The notes under the pieces are model-generated. The model saw only the letters and a list, made by a program, of their open reading frames with translations. It made no database searches and was not told the origin of the DNA. A stretch of 64,000 nt of DNA, from positions 3,348,001 through 3,412,000 of the forward strand of contig NC_014933.1 of the NCBI RefSeq assembly GCF_000186225.1, in the 5' to 3' direction. This DNA is from Bacteroides helcogenes P 36-108. Its GTDB lineage: Bacteria; Bacteroidota; Bacteroidia; Bacteroidales; Bacteroidaceae. Positions within the stretch are counted from its first letter, which is position 1. Each line of letters opens with the position of its first letter. The translations under genes and the position numbers were made by a program. This document shows, one piece after another, positions 9,091 through 18,012 of the stretch.

Positions 9091-10785
9091 CTATGTCATA
9101 TCTTTCAATGTTATGGAAGAAATGTCCAAATCTGATATTATCTTTTTCATTTCATTTAATAAGATTGCCGTCTTTTCAGTATAACTATACTTAATCAATA
9201 CAGAAAGCGATTCACGAATTCGCCCATAATCACAAAGAGAAGATATTTCTTGTTTTATTTTTTTATAATGAGCTGACATCGAAAGTGCCTTATCTTTTTC
9301 TTCAAGAACATATATTTCCCCATTACCTCCCATCACTCCTGCCTCTAAAACAAGCATAGAGACCTCAGATAAAGTTATTAAGCCATGCAGTCCATTTGGA
9401 TCAATATCTCCAAAACGTACAATCACCAACTGACTTCCCATCAACTCATCTGTATATTGTAATTTCTGCCCCAATGCCTGCACATATATTTCCGAGAGGC
9501 GTTTGGTGTATTCCACAGCCCAAACAGGATGAATCGCTTTATCTGTAGAAATTAGTACCATACGACAAACGTTGTATTGTACTACCAAATCAGCAATATT
9601 CATAGTTCCCAGCACATTAACTTGCAGAGACTCTGACACATAATCTTCCATTAATTGCGGTTGTTTATAGGCAGCTACATGAAACACCAATTGTGGTTGA
9701 GTTTCTTTAAATATAGCCTCCATACGTGTCCGGTTTGTGATATCAGCCACTAATACACGTACATTCAAATTTTTCCAATAATCGGAAAGTTCCAATTGCA
9801 CATCATATAAAGGAGACTCCGCTTGATCAACCAAAATCAGCAAATATGGATTTAGCGAAGCCAGTTGACGTACGATTCCTCGCCCTATAACACCAGCAGC
9901 ACCTATAATCATAATTCTACCCCCTTCTACATGAGATGCAATTTCCCGATTATTAATTTGTATCGGTTCTTTCCGAAGCCAATCTTCTATCTGAATATCT
10001 TTAATCAATTCACCATCCATACAATCGCTCAACGGAGGAACCATCATAACTTTAATACCATTAGAAAACAATCTATTTAAGATACCGGAAGTCTCTAAAT
10101 CAACAATTTTCTCAGGAGATACAATGACAGCATGTACATTTTTCTCTTTTATACAATCAAGCAATTCATTATCATTTGCATATACTCTACATCCCATAGT
10201 ATGCTTTCCTATCATATCCGGTTCATCTGAAATAAATCCTCGCAAACGAAAACGATTATTCTGACTGACCCGCAAAGACTTCGCCACATTCACCCCGGCT
10301 CCATGAGATCCATAAATAAACACATTCACAGAATGCCGCACATCAAAAGCAATAATTTCATATAGCATTTTTGCTCCTATTCGCAGACATACCATGAAAA
10401 AAAACGTAAAAACATAAGCAATAAAAAGAATACTGCTTGGCAAAGTTTCCACACTACTCAAAATAGACCAGCAAAAATTACCAATCCCCAATATCCCATA
10501 ACTCAAAGTCAAAGACAGGAACACACGATAAATATCGACAAAAGATGAAAAACGAATTACCCCCACATAAGTTTGAAGAATATGAAAGAAAAAAATATTA
10601 CTCAATAAGGAGAAAACAAGCATCCAGACATATAAAGAAGTCTTATAAAGAATGTAGGATATCTGAAATTGAAGTACATATGCAGACAACATAGCTGTCG
10701 CTACGACTATCACATCTATCAGCAAAACTATCCATTTAGACGCAATATGAGATGAAAAGTATTCATAATATACTCTTAGATTCAT
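9091..10785 (-). CDS. CapD/FlaA1-like membrane nucleotide-sugar dehydratase, divergent
   Basis: 564 residues. Four N-terminal membrane segments (about 18-135) are followed by a CoA-binding-like Rossmann region (about 150-280) and an SDR domain with its NAD loop at 295-301 (GAAGVIG). The family makes 4-keto-6-deoxy UDP-sugars. Several expected features are changed. STDKA (413-417) is present, but the following NPTNVMGATK block reads HPVWAVEYTK, so the Met/Tyr before the Lys is Val. The substrate-binding stretch normally found after VRFGN (about 30 residues, xPLFxxQI to TRYFMT) is missing: the chain runs RFGDIDPNGLHGLITLSE directly. The usual GLRPGEKLYEE end is absent too. It is probably catalytically weak or dead, or acts on another substrate. 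Confidence 0.72.
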   Translation of the reverse strand: MNLRVYYEYFSSHIASKWIVLLIDVIVVATAMLSAYVLQFQISYILYKTSLYVWMLVFSLLSNIFFFHILQTYVGVIRFSSFVDIYRVFLSLTLSYGILGIGNFCWSILSSVETLPSSILFIAYVFTFFFMVCLRIGAKMLYEIIAFDVRHSVNVFIYGSHGAGVNVAKSLRVSQNNRFRLRGFISDEPDMIGKHTMGCRVYANDNELLDCIKEKNVHAVIVSPEKIVDLETSGILNRLFSNGIKVMMVPPLSDCMDGELIKDIQIEDWLRKEPIQINNREIASHVEGGRIMIIGAAGVIGRGIVRQLASLNPYLLILVDQAESPLYDVQLELSDYWKNLNVRVLVADITNRTRMEAIFKETQPQLVFHVAAYKQPQLMEDYVSESLQVNVLGTMNIADLVVQYNVCRMVLISTDKAIHPVWAVEYTKRLSEIYVQALGQKLQYTDELMGSQLVIVRFGDIDPNGLHGLITLSEVSMLVLEAGVMGGNGEIYVLEEKDKALSMSAHYKKIKQEISSLCDYGRIRESLSVLIKYSYTEKTAILLNEMKKIISDLDISSITLKDMT

Positions 10786-10934
10786 AAACAGTATCAGACT
10801 TGTTTATTCACAAAGTTAGTTTGCAAAGATGCTTCATTTCATTTGATTATCCAATTTTTTAAAAAGGAAATAATACATTACCATATATGAAAAACAGATA
10901 TCCAAAATTATTTTTAAAAATTCAATAGATTATT

Positions 10935-10964
10935 TTTGTATTTTCAAATTAAAATATACCTTTG
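10935..10964 (+). promoter_or_regulatory. Promoter of tRNA-Thr
   Basis: TTTG at 10935-10938, 18 nt, then TACCTTTG at 10957-10964, the Bacteroides primary-sigma consensus. The box ends 24 nt before the tRNA. Confidence 0.75.
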
Positions 10965-10988
10965 CACCCCGAAAGAAAAAGTTTTTTC

Positions 10989-11062
<74 letters not shown>

Positions 11063-11070
11063 TCCATTAG

Positions 11071-11105
11071 AACGCTGATTATCAATAGATTAATCAGCGT
11101 TTTTT
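11071..11105 (+). terminator. Intrinsic terminator downstream of tRNA-Thr
   Basis: AACGCTGATTA (11071-11081) pairs perfectly with 11091-11101 around a 9-nt loop and is followed by a T-run. It lies inside the element, so it is probably phage-supplied and replaces the original terminator now stranded at 27192-27221. Confidence 0.8.
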
Positions 11106-11199
11106 CTTCCCAATTCGGTCATACGAATAAAAAAACTGCATTTCTACGAATATATTTATCCAAAAGTGTATAGTGGAATTGTGTTTTGATTATTCAGCT

Positions 11200-12434
11200 A
11201 TGGCAACAATCAGATTAACAGTTTTAAATTCCATTAAGGAAAACGATGGCAGACTCCCTATATTGGTCTGCATATCACAAAAAGGCAAAAGAGCCTACAT
11301 CAAGACCGAATTTCTCATTGACGATATTGCGGAGTTTGATAATGGGAAAGTTGTCTATCGGAAAGACGCCAATATGATGAACAAACGAATAGAGTTTGTA
11401 TTTTCTCAATTCAAGGAAAAATATGACGGTATTGAAGACAAGGAATGGCTCACCGCCCTGCAAATCAAACAAGTCGTAACCTCAAGGCAAAGACCGACAC
11501 ACACATCTTTTATAGAGTTTTGGAAAGGCAGAATTTCAGAGTTCAGGGAAGAAGGCAGGGATAGTTATGCAAAGATGAATGAGGAAACGATACGCATCTT
11601 CGTTAAAGCTGAGGGCGACGTGCCCATATCAGCCATCAATACATTGCTTATCGAGCACTTTAAGAAGTGGATGGGCAGAAAAGGATATGCCAATGGGAAC
11701 ATTGGACTTAGGCTAACCCATCTAAAAGCCAGGATTAACGAGCTAATAAAAAATGGAGCGATAAAAACAGAAATACACCCGTTCGCCTATACCAAAATCC
11801 CAACGGCAGAACCAAAAGAATGTGATTTGACGATAGACGAATTTAGAAAGATACAGAATACAGAAGTTGAGGGAAAACGAATGAACTTGGCAAAGGACAT
11901 GATTCTGCTATCTTTTTATCTCTGCGGAATCAACCTAAAAGACTTGCTTTCTATAAACCTCAGTGGCGATGCCATTACTTACGAAAGAACTAAAACGATG
12001 CACTCAAAAACAGGAAAAGGAAACATCACCATACCGATACATGATTGTGCAAAATATATTATAGATAAATATATAAACAAGAAAGGCGTATTAGATTTAG
12101 GCTATTCCTATACTTACTCTAATCTACAAAAGTACATCAATCTCTGCATGAAGGAACTCAAAAAACACTTGGGCATCAGACAAACACTGTGTTTCTACTC
12201 CGCCCGTAAGACCTTCGCCCAGTTTGCTTCCGAACTTGGTGTATACCAGACGGTGTGATAGACTACTGTCTTGGGCACTCAGACAAAAGTAAGGGAATCA
12301 TAAGGTACTACACCAAGGTCAAGTAGAAACAGGCGGAAATAGCAATCAATAGGGTGATAGACTACGTGAACAATCCGGAGAAATATCAGGACTTCATAGA
12401 AATGAGGGCGGACATTATGATGATGAAAGGATAA
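11200..12434 (+). pseudogene. Tyrosine integrase, frameshifted and with a nonsense codon
   Basis: From ATG 11200 (MATIRLTVLN) the frame encodes an integrase with an SAM-like core-binding domain and most of the catalytic domain: LCGINLKDLL, where the usual first Arg is Asn, as seen in some Bacteroidetes integrases, and YSARKTFAQFASELG. The frame is lost near 12240-12252. Conserved coding then continues in another frame as DGVIDYCLGHSDKSKGIIR and YYTKVK, where the catalytic Tyr lies. An in-frame TAG follows at 12324-12326 (probably CAG before), and the tail KQAEIAINRVIDYVNNPEKY runs to TAA at 12432-12434. With both lesions the product lacks its LGH motif and Tyr nucleophile, so excision by this enzyme is not expected. 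Confidence 0.88.
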
Positions 12435-12560
12435 GAAGAAAGGGCAGCTTACCCGGCTGCCCCTCCTATCAATTCTTCCAGCCAATACAACCGGACAATT
12501 GTTGGGGTGTAAAACGGAATCGAAAGATAAACCCATATAATAGTAAAATCATTCAGTTTC

Positions 12561-12977
12561 CTATTGCAGATTCTCAATCATACCATTTCCCAAATACAGA
12601 AGCCAAGGTTTAGAATTATCTTCCCAAATATAAACTTGAGCTACAAAACCTTCCTCAAAAGACTCTATAGATTCATCTTGAGGAAATTCAACAATATAAT
12701 AAACTTGACCATTCTTAGTGCCATAAAAAGGACTATCTTTAGGTTCTTCCAATTCTTCTTTTTTCGATTTAAAATGAATCACCTGTTTTGAAATCATAGG
12801 TTTTCCATACTCTAATAGATATTCAGGAGCTTTTTTTTCTAATACTTTCTTAGAAATACTAATTAATAGACTATCTCTTTTATCTTTAGAAAGAGGTCTC
12901 AATGACTGTCCACAAAGAGGTGTTAATAATAGCACTGCTATTACTGACAATAAGCTCTTAATAATTACTGTTTTCAT
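12561..12977 (-). CDS. Small secreted protein, candidate partner of the JAMM lipoprotein
   Basis: 138 residues from the ATG at 12977 (MKTVIIKSLL). An earlier in-frame ATG exists, but it lies inside the preceding gene and would spoil the signal peptide. The N-terminus is a signal peptide (VIAVLLLTPLCGQS), so the protein should be periplasmic. The mature part is highly charged (ISKKVLEKKAPEYLLEYGKP, KSKKEELEEPKD) and ends in mixed beta-type sequence. I do not recognise a family. It starts only 4 nt after the lipoprotein gene, so the two are co-transcribed. The small size, same compartment and tight coupling fit an immunity or accessory protein; this is inference. Confidence 0.6.
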   Translation of the reverse strand: MKTVIIKSLLSVIAVLLLTPLCGQSLRPLSKDKRDSLLISISKKVLEKKAPEYLLEYGKPMISKQVIHFKSKKEELEEPKDSPFYGTKNGQVYYIVEFPQDESIESFEEGFVAQVYIWEDNSKPWLLYLGNGMIENLQ

Positions 12978-12981
12978 ATTT

Positions 12982-14199
12982 TTATTTTTTAGGGATGTAT
13001 GTATATATCTTTCTATCTGCATCAGAAGCATGTCCTCCTGTTACATAAAAAACACCATTTTGATTACTCTTTTCTCCGACATAATCATAAACAATAATAA
13101 GTATCTTATTCCTATCGGCATTTGCTATATCTTCTTTAGAAGGGCCAGCTTTTCTTTTCATGCCTTTCATTTCAGACATTGGGGTATGTGTATGGAAAGA
13201 GGCGACCGGCTTTGCTGTAATAGGCACTCCGTTCACAGAAGGAGATTTGTCTCCAAGGTTCATATTACCTCTTGCTTTTCCGTTATTCTTCACTGCCGCA
13301 CCATATCTTTTTTTACCTATATAATATTGCTTCTTCACAGGATCATAATAAATCCAAAAGCCAACTTCTTGCCTTTGAGTTTTAGTAGAATGCTTCAGCA
13401 TGTCACTCCAAGCTTCCTCCAAAGCCTTTTTTACAGTTGCATCTCTTATTACTTCTTCAAGGTTCGGTAAAGAAGCTGATTGCTGTGGAGAAGACACAGA
13501 AGATGAACCACTCCTTTGAGGAGAAAAAATGTCATCAAGTCCAGGCAGTTCCTTCGGAAGTGCAAAGGGAATATTTTTCTGGGGATGTTTAAAAGGATCC
13601 TCAGAAGGCGTCGGCCGCTTACCGATAATGGTTACCTCAGGTAATAAATAACTAGAACCTAATGGACTGTTCTTAAAAATGTTTTTAGTTTCAAGAGTTG
13701 ACATATCTATTTCACTGTCACAATTGAATAGAAAGCCTGAACGAGTATTGGCCAATACATCTTCTGGGAAATTATGTAAATACCCAACGAGGTCCCTCCG
13801 AGCGCCATCAATAATACGTAATATTTTTAAGCGTTCTTTCAGAAAAGAGTCAAACCCAGAATATTCCTCTGGAAGCCTTACCATATACAAGTAGACATCG
13901 TTCGAAGCGCGGGCTATTATTAAATAAGAGCATGTATCAGCCGTTATATCTACTACAGGAACGTAATATGAAACTGTATCGCTCCGCTCCCTTATAATCC
14001 GCGCGACATCCCAGTCCGGATAAGCGTAAAGGTTCCGTAAATCCGGATTAATATTTAAAAATTCATTTAATTGATTACCGGCAACCTGCATTGTCCATTT
14101 TTCCTTATCCTGTTGAGGTTCCTGTTCTTCATAACATGAACAGAGAAACAGAAAGGGAAGTATTGTAGCAATAGCATACAATAACCTTTTTATTCTCAT
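12982..14199 (-). CDS. Surface lipoprotein with C-terminal JAMM/JAB-like domain
   Basis: About 405 residues from the ATG at 14199 (MRIKRLLY). Numbering here counts from an in-frame ATG 9 nt upstream. A lipobox (LCSC25) is followed at once by acidic residues (YEEQE), the Bacteroides export signal for surface display. Residues 35-180 are an unknown domain, 190-250 are a linker with LPEVTIIGKRPTPSED and a Ser/Gln/Pro-rich run, and 255-408 contain E281 (QEVGFWIYYD), H339-T-H341 (ASFHTHTP) and S357-K-E-D360. This order E...HxH...SxxD is the zinc-binding set of JAMM/JAB metalloproteases, though the HxH-to-SxxD spacing is longer than usual. JAMM-like domains also occur in polymorphic toxins. It is probably prophage cargo; toxin function is inferred. 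Confidence 0.65.
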   Translation of the reverse strand: MRIKRLLYAIATILPFLFLCSCYEEQEPQQDKEKWTMQVAGNQLNEFLNINPDLRNLYAYPDWDVARIIRERSDTVSYYVPVVDITADTCSYLIIARASNDVYLYMVRLPEEYSGFDSFLKERLKILRIIDGARRDLVGYLHNFPEDVLANTRSGFLFNCDSEIDMSTLETKNIFKNSPLGSSYLLPEVTIIGKRPTPSEDPFKHPQKNIPFALPKELPGLDDIFSPQRSGSSSVSSPQQSASLPNLEEVIRDATVKKALEEAWSDMLKHSTKTQRQEVGFWIYYDPVKKQYYIGKKRYGAAVKNNGKARGNMNLGDKSPSVNGVPITAKPVASFHTHTPMSEMKGMKRKAGPSKEDIANADRNKILIIVYDYVGEKSNQNGVFYVTGGHASDADRKIYTYIPKK

Positions 14200-14208
14200 A
14201 TAAAACAA

Positions 14209-14786
14209 ATTATTAATTAATACTACAAATCTTAATACAAGCGCTTGATATTAATAATACAATTCATGTTAAAACCATACTCAAAGCAAAGCGCAAAAAG
14301 AAGTTAAAACCTTATGATTCTTTCAATAGGCAGAAAATAGCGTTAACATAGATTTATTATAAAGACAGACATATTACATCAGTTCCTTATTGGACGAAAG
14401 CAATATTATCTAAACAGTAAATGATAGCATACTCTCTTAAACGGAGAAAAGGTCCGGATAAATATTATTAGCCGGCCAAGTACCAGAAAACGTACAAATA
14501 GAAATTATCTTTCCCTAAAATATCCAGCCTGCAAGTCAAGCCCCCAATGCTTCTTCTTAGGCACAACGGTATGATAAATATCATTCGTCACGGCCTATAG
14601 ATGCTTCCAGAGGCCATAAAAATATGAAATACCCAAATTACAATTTGTACAAATTATCCAAATTGAATAAAAAAACATGCATAAAACATACAATGAGAAT
14701 ATATTTAGGATATGTTCACACTCATGGCATGGAAGAAAAACATATATATGATATTTTTGCTAATGCTAAGTACTTTATGAATACTG
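14209..14786. other. Intergenic region without a convincing gene
   Basis: The stretch is A+T-rich, carries stops in all frames, and presumably holds the promoter of the minus-strand lipoprotein gene. A 70-codon plus-strand frame at 14624-14836 has no family resemblance and runs into a terminator, so it is not called. Confidence 0.5.
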
Positions 14787-14825
14787 AACTCTGTGCAGTC
14801 TGGGAAGATCTAAGCAGAGTTTTTT
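14787..14825 (+). terminator. Terminator-like hairpin
   Basis: AACTCTG (14787-14793) pairs with CAGAGTT (14815-14821), with extra inner pairing and a run of T after it. Confidence 0.55.
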
Positions 14826-14835
14826 GTTTGCTATG

Positions 14836-14873
14836 ACATCCCTCTCCCTAAGTGTAAGGAGGGGGATGTTTTT
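14836..14873. terminator. G/C-rich terminator-like hairpin
   Basis: CATCCCTCTCC pairs with GGAGGGGGATG around about 9 nt and is followed by TTTTTA on the plus strand. Confidence 0.6.
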
Positions 14874-15006
14874 ATATCAGAGAGCTTAACTCAAAAAGGG
14901 AGTAGAGCAAATATACCTCCAATGACAACCGCTGCAACAAAAAAATATCCCGGCTCATTGCTACGAACCGGGATAACAAACTAAATAGAGAGACAAAGCA
15001 GAACTA

Positions 15007-15330
15007 TCATTCAACAGATTCACCCTTTTCGTTCAGAAGAACTGTCACATCTTCAGTGGACTGGTCTTCCTTAGTGATTGTGAGCACAACCTTATAAACC
15101 TTGCCAGTCTCTTTCTCAGAGACGAAAGCCTCCTTTATTACAGCTCCTTCATAATTTTTACCCAAAGATTCCAAAACAGCTTGAGGCAAATCCTTCACAT
15201 CGATCTTCGTAAACTCGTCCTGGGGAGACTGTGCCGTTTCTACACCTGTTGCGTTGTTGACTTCCTGTGCAAACACTACTGAACTACCTAATCCCATAAT
15301 CATTGCCAATGCTACCAATACCTTTTTCAT
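15007..15330 (-). CDS. Small secreted PepSY-like protein
   Basis: 107 residues from the ATG at 15330 (MKKVLVALAM; an upstream in-frame ATG gives only two more residues). A signal peptide ends at VVFAQ. The mature part (FTKIDVKDLPQAVLESLGKN, then GAVIKEAFVSEK, YKVVLTITKED, VLLNEKGE) has the helix-then-three-strand pattern of small PepSY-like (DUF2874-type) periplasmic proteins that are common in Bacteroides. The role is unknown. It stands alone within the prophage boundaries and may be an acquired passenger gene. Confidence 0.65.
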   Translation of the reverse strand: MKKVLVALAMIMGLGSSVVFAQEVNNATGVETAQSPQDEFTKIDVKDLPQAVLESLGKNYEGAVIKEAFVSEKETGKVYKVVLTITKEDQSTEDVTVLLNEKGESVE

Positions 15331-15550
15331 AATCATAATTTTTAATGGATATTTAATTTAATTGTTTCTCGTATTAATTATAAAACAAAATGAATGCCAA
15401 AGTAAGGGGAATAGCATAATTTGCTGTGGGAAAACAATTTATCCATTACAGGAAAAATCATAATTCGTGGAAAAGTGTGGAATTGAGCACCATAAATGGG
15501 GAATAATTACACAAATGGTAATAGTCCTGTCCATATATCTGGGACAATCA

Positions 15551-16102
15551 CTATTTACTGATCTTTACGATCTCGCTATACTCAATTTCAGACTTCGGAT
15601 TGAAGTTCACAACCTCCTGTCGGAAGCCCTTTACTCCCCACCTCCACCAAAGAAACCGATGCTTATAAATAGCATGTACAATCTGTGCAATACTGTCCCT
15701 TGATTCAATAGTCATTGAACTGTCAGCCATACAAGCATCCACTCGCAACCATTTATCATGATAATGAAAACACCCGACCGTATCAATCTTATAGACAAGA
15801 CTATCTTTAGTCTTAATTTCTACCTTAGTAATATATTCCACATCTTTAGGTCGTAATTTTAATTCCTTGATGAGTTTGGCATCCTCTGCCCGATACTTCT
15901 TTAATTCTTTAACGGTGAGGTTTAAGGAAGACATCGAGGCAACATTCAAACTGTCTTTCATCTTATAACGCTTCACTTCGCCCATGAGAGCTTCAATATT
16001 GCCTGTCTGCCGGTCACGTTCTGCCCGGAGTATATGATTCTGCTGAAAGAGAACAAAAATCACGGTTAGCAATACAACTAATATCCAAGGTAATGTTTTC
16101 AT
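15551..16102 (-). CDS. Phage membrane protein, inner-spanin-like
   Basis: 183 residues. One N-terminal transmembrane helix (ILVVLLTVIFVLFQQN) is followed by a long charged coiled-coil-like region (RAERDRQTGNIEALMGEVKR, SLNLTVKELKKYRAEDAKLI) and a C-terminal part containing paired Cys (VGCFHYHDKWLRVDACMADS). A membrane anchor plus periplasmic coiled coil next to a lysozyme-like gene and a holin-like gene is the layout of an inner spanin (Rz), which helps disrupt the outer membrane at lysis. Similar proteins are common in Bacteroides prophages. The function is inferred from topology and place. Confidence 0.6.
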   Translation of the reverse strand: MKTLPWILVVLLTVIFVLFQQNHILRAERDRQTGNIEALMGEVKRYKMKDSLNVASMSSLNLTVKELKKYRAEDAKLIKELKLRPKDVEYITKVEIKTKDSLVYKIDTVGCFHYHDKWLRVDACMADSSMTIESRDSIAQIVHAIYKHRFLWWRWGVKGFRQEVVNFNPKSEIEYSEIVKISK

Positions 16103-16219
16103 TCTTCTATTTTTCTATTATGAACTTTCTCCGAAATAAGACGTTACTATGAAGAACTAATCTGTAAATATTCATACCAGGACGGCTTTCCGCTGTGAAG
16201 CACATAGCCGTCCTTCCTT

Positions 16220-16621
16220 CTACAGCCCCCATCCCGCCTCCACATCCGGCATTACGGCGGGAACTCCATTCTCAACTTGTGAGATTGCAGCCGCGAAAGC
16301 GCACATAGTGGCGCGGTCGTCCACACAGGGCACGTAGCTTTCGGGCACTTGCATCTCCAGGCACACCCGCCGGATGTAGGCGGCGGTGTCGTTCTCCGAA
16401 GGTGGCGCCCAGCGGCGGATGAAGTCGGCCACCGTGCGACAGCCATTCAGGCGGTGGTAGTTCTGCAGCAGCTTCATCAGGGCTCGGTAGCCGTAGGACA
16501 TACTGCGGAACTGGCAGAAAGCCTTGTCCTTCGAGGGACGGACCTCCCCCTGCCACAAAGTGCGCGATAGGCGGATGTTGCCAGGATTATTGTTTCTAAG
16601 ACCACGGGGTAAAACTGTCAT
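16220..16621 (-). CDS. Phage lysozyme-like structural protein P5
   Basis: 133 residues opening with LRNNNPGNIRLS, the hallmark of phage P5-type proteins, followed by FRSMSYGYRALMKLL, YHRLNGCRTVADFIRRWAPP and EVGNDTAAYIRRV-like sequence (here ENDTAAYIRRV). These are taken to be lysozyme-like peptidoglycan-degrading proteins. Its start overlaps the stop of the holin-like gene by 4 nt, so the two form a lysis cassette. By eye this gene is much richer in G+C than its neighbours (for example the stretch around 16375-16445), which suggests a different origin within the phage mosaic. Confidence 0.75.
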   Translation of the reverse strand: MTVLPRGLRNNNPGNIRLSRTLWQGEVRPSKDKAFCQFRSMSYGYRALMKLLQNYHRLNGCRTVADFIRRWAPPSENDTAAYIRRVCLEMQVPESYVPCVDDRATMCAFAAAISQVENGVPAVMPDVEAGWGL

Positions 16622-17058
16622 TTCAAACCTCCTCTCATTTTAAACAGATCCTTCAGATAACCGAAGGCCTCGGTAGTCAGGAAAGAATAAATGAAAGCTA
16701 TCGCCTTGTTGCGAGGCCAAAGGGAATGCGCATTGCGAAATATGTTCGTCACATAGAAAAGGCTGACGACCCATGTACCCCATTTGGCTATGGTGAACAC
16801 CAATTCACGCTCATCATAGCCGGTTGTAGCCAAAGAGATTACAAAAAGGACAGCAAAGATAAATCCTAATTGTTTGGCGGCGGTAAACGCCTTTTTAAAC
16901 CTGAAGTCATTCCCGGCATTCTTGTCAGCGGCTATACCCATAATGATGTTAAAGGTCCAGACAGACATAAGAACGAGAATCGCTACAGATAGAGGCTGGA
17001 AAGCCGCAAGAAGCAAAGCAAGAAGCCAGGTTCCGAATTGTTTCATCATTTCATCCAT
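16618..17058 (-). CDS. Phage holin-like membrane protein
   Basis: 146 residues with about three or four hydrophobic helices (WLLALLLAAFQPLSVAILVL, LGFIFAVLFVISLA, WGTWVVSLFYVTN and a weaker last one) separated by short charged loops, ending KDLFKMRGGLK. Size, topology and the 4-nt overlap with the lysozyme-like gene fit a holin that lets the lytic enzyme reach the wall. The family name cannot be fixed by reading alone. Confidence 0.65.
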   Translation of the reverse strand: MDEMMKQFGTWLLALLLAAFQPLSVAILVLMSVWTFNIIMGIAADKNAGNDFRFKKAFTAAKQLGFIFAVLFVISLATTGYDERELVFTIAKWGTWVVSLFYVTNIFRNAHSLWPRNKAIAFIYSFLTTEAFGYLKDLFKMRGGLK

Positions 17059-17076
17059 TTTATCTACATATATTAA

Positions 17077-17295
17077 TTAACTTTCCATGACAAGCAAAGT
17101 CTCCACTTTCTCTTTGATTTCAGCCATGTTTCCAGGCATTTGAACACTCATGCTGAAATGTCCGTCCCTGATACTCGCACTGCCGACTACATTGTCATTG
17201 TCAACAATGTTATAGCTGATACTTGTCACTTCTTCCGTTTTCTTGCCACCTTCATAATTGCGGGTGACTGTTTCGTTTACTTTTACTAATTCCAT
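17077..17295 (-). CDS. Small conserved prophage protein
   Basis: 72 residues (MELVKVNETVTRNYEGGKK..., then SISYNIVDNDNVVGSASIRD, HFSMSVQMPG). It is soluble, mostly beta, without a known motif. It lies between the tail fragment and the lysis genes in the same direction, where Bacteroides prophages carry small uncharacterised proteins. No function is assigned. Confidence 0.6.
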   Translation of the reverse strand: MELVKVNETVTRNYEGGKKTEEVTSISYNIVDNDNVVGSASIRDGHFSMSVQMPGNMAEIKEKVETLLVMES

Positions 17296-17302
17296 AATAT
17301 TC

Positions 17303-17584
17303 TTATTTTTTTAAGTTATTAATAATATCATCCAAGACAGGAAACAGAACCTCATGCACAACTGCACCGAAGGCTTGTTCGACATAAACTCTCAAGGCGG
17401 AAGCACTTTTTGAATCCAGCTCCAGGCTCCCGGTTTTGTACAGCCTCCGGGCCATTTCCAGCTCACCAAGATCTTTTGTCTTATTATAGATATAGTTGGC
17501 AAGACCTTGATAGTCCATGTCAACCTTTTCCATACTACCGTCAATCTTCTTGACCGTCACTGTTCTAAAATCAATTTTCTTCAT
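17303..17584 (-). CDS. Small conserved prophage protein
   Basis: 93 residues, mostly helical (DYQGLANYIYNKTKDLGELE, LDSKSASALRVYVEQAFGAV). It is 7 nt upstream of the 72-residue gene and probably co-transcribed with it. The pattern is familiar from Bacteroides prophages, but no function is known to me. Confidence 0.6.
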   Translation of the reverse strand: MKKIDFRTVTVKKIDGSMEKVDMDYQGLANYIYNKTKDLGELEMARRLYKTGSLELDSKSASALRVYVEQAFGAVVHEVLFPVLDDIINNLKK

Positions 17585-17610
17585 TATTACATTATTTATC
17601 AGTTATTATT

Positions 17611-18012
17611 TTAAGAATCCGTCCACCAGGAGCACATGGCCTGCCAATATGCACCGTCATAGACAAGTCTTGCAATGTTGAAGCCGGGAATATAAATCTC
17701 TGTGCGGTAATCCTGGTTACAACGGATCGACTTGCCATTACCTCTGATGCCCACACCCCCACCGCTGTCTTTCTTTATGTACACAATTTTTCCGGGTGTG
17801 GGCGAGGCAGGCAGGGTAATGTTGATATGCGAGCTATTGGTACACGTAATCCAGGTGTCATCATTGGTACACGTATAAAAACTGCTTGTCCGTACTGCCT
17901 TTACGCTCAAGCCGCCGATACGGGTAGAGCCGATGAAATCAATAAGCTCACCGGTACGGGCGGTAAATGTGCAGTTACCGTAGCTTTCGATGGCTTTTCC
18001 ACTTCCGAAATC
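17611..18012 (-). pseudogene. 3' end of a tail/host-recognition gene, 5' part deleted
   Basis: An ATG at 17910 would give only 99 residues, but the same frame is clearly coding further upstream: DFGSGKAIESYGNCTFTART, then GELIDFIGSTRIGGLSV, then VKAVRTSSFYTC. This looks like the C-terminal part of a phage tail-fibre or tail-tip protein (beta-rich; TLPASPTPGKIVYIKKD is a common tail-fibre end). Upstream the frame meets a stop at 18028-18030, and the other frame there is the scaffold gene. The upstream sense is thus cut off at a deletion join. Confidence 0.72.

Noticed and set aside
14624..14836. Plus-strand frame of 70 codons
   Set aside because: No family resemblance, low-complexity Lys/Tyr-rich start, and it overlaps a terminator hairpin at its end.
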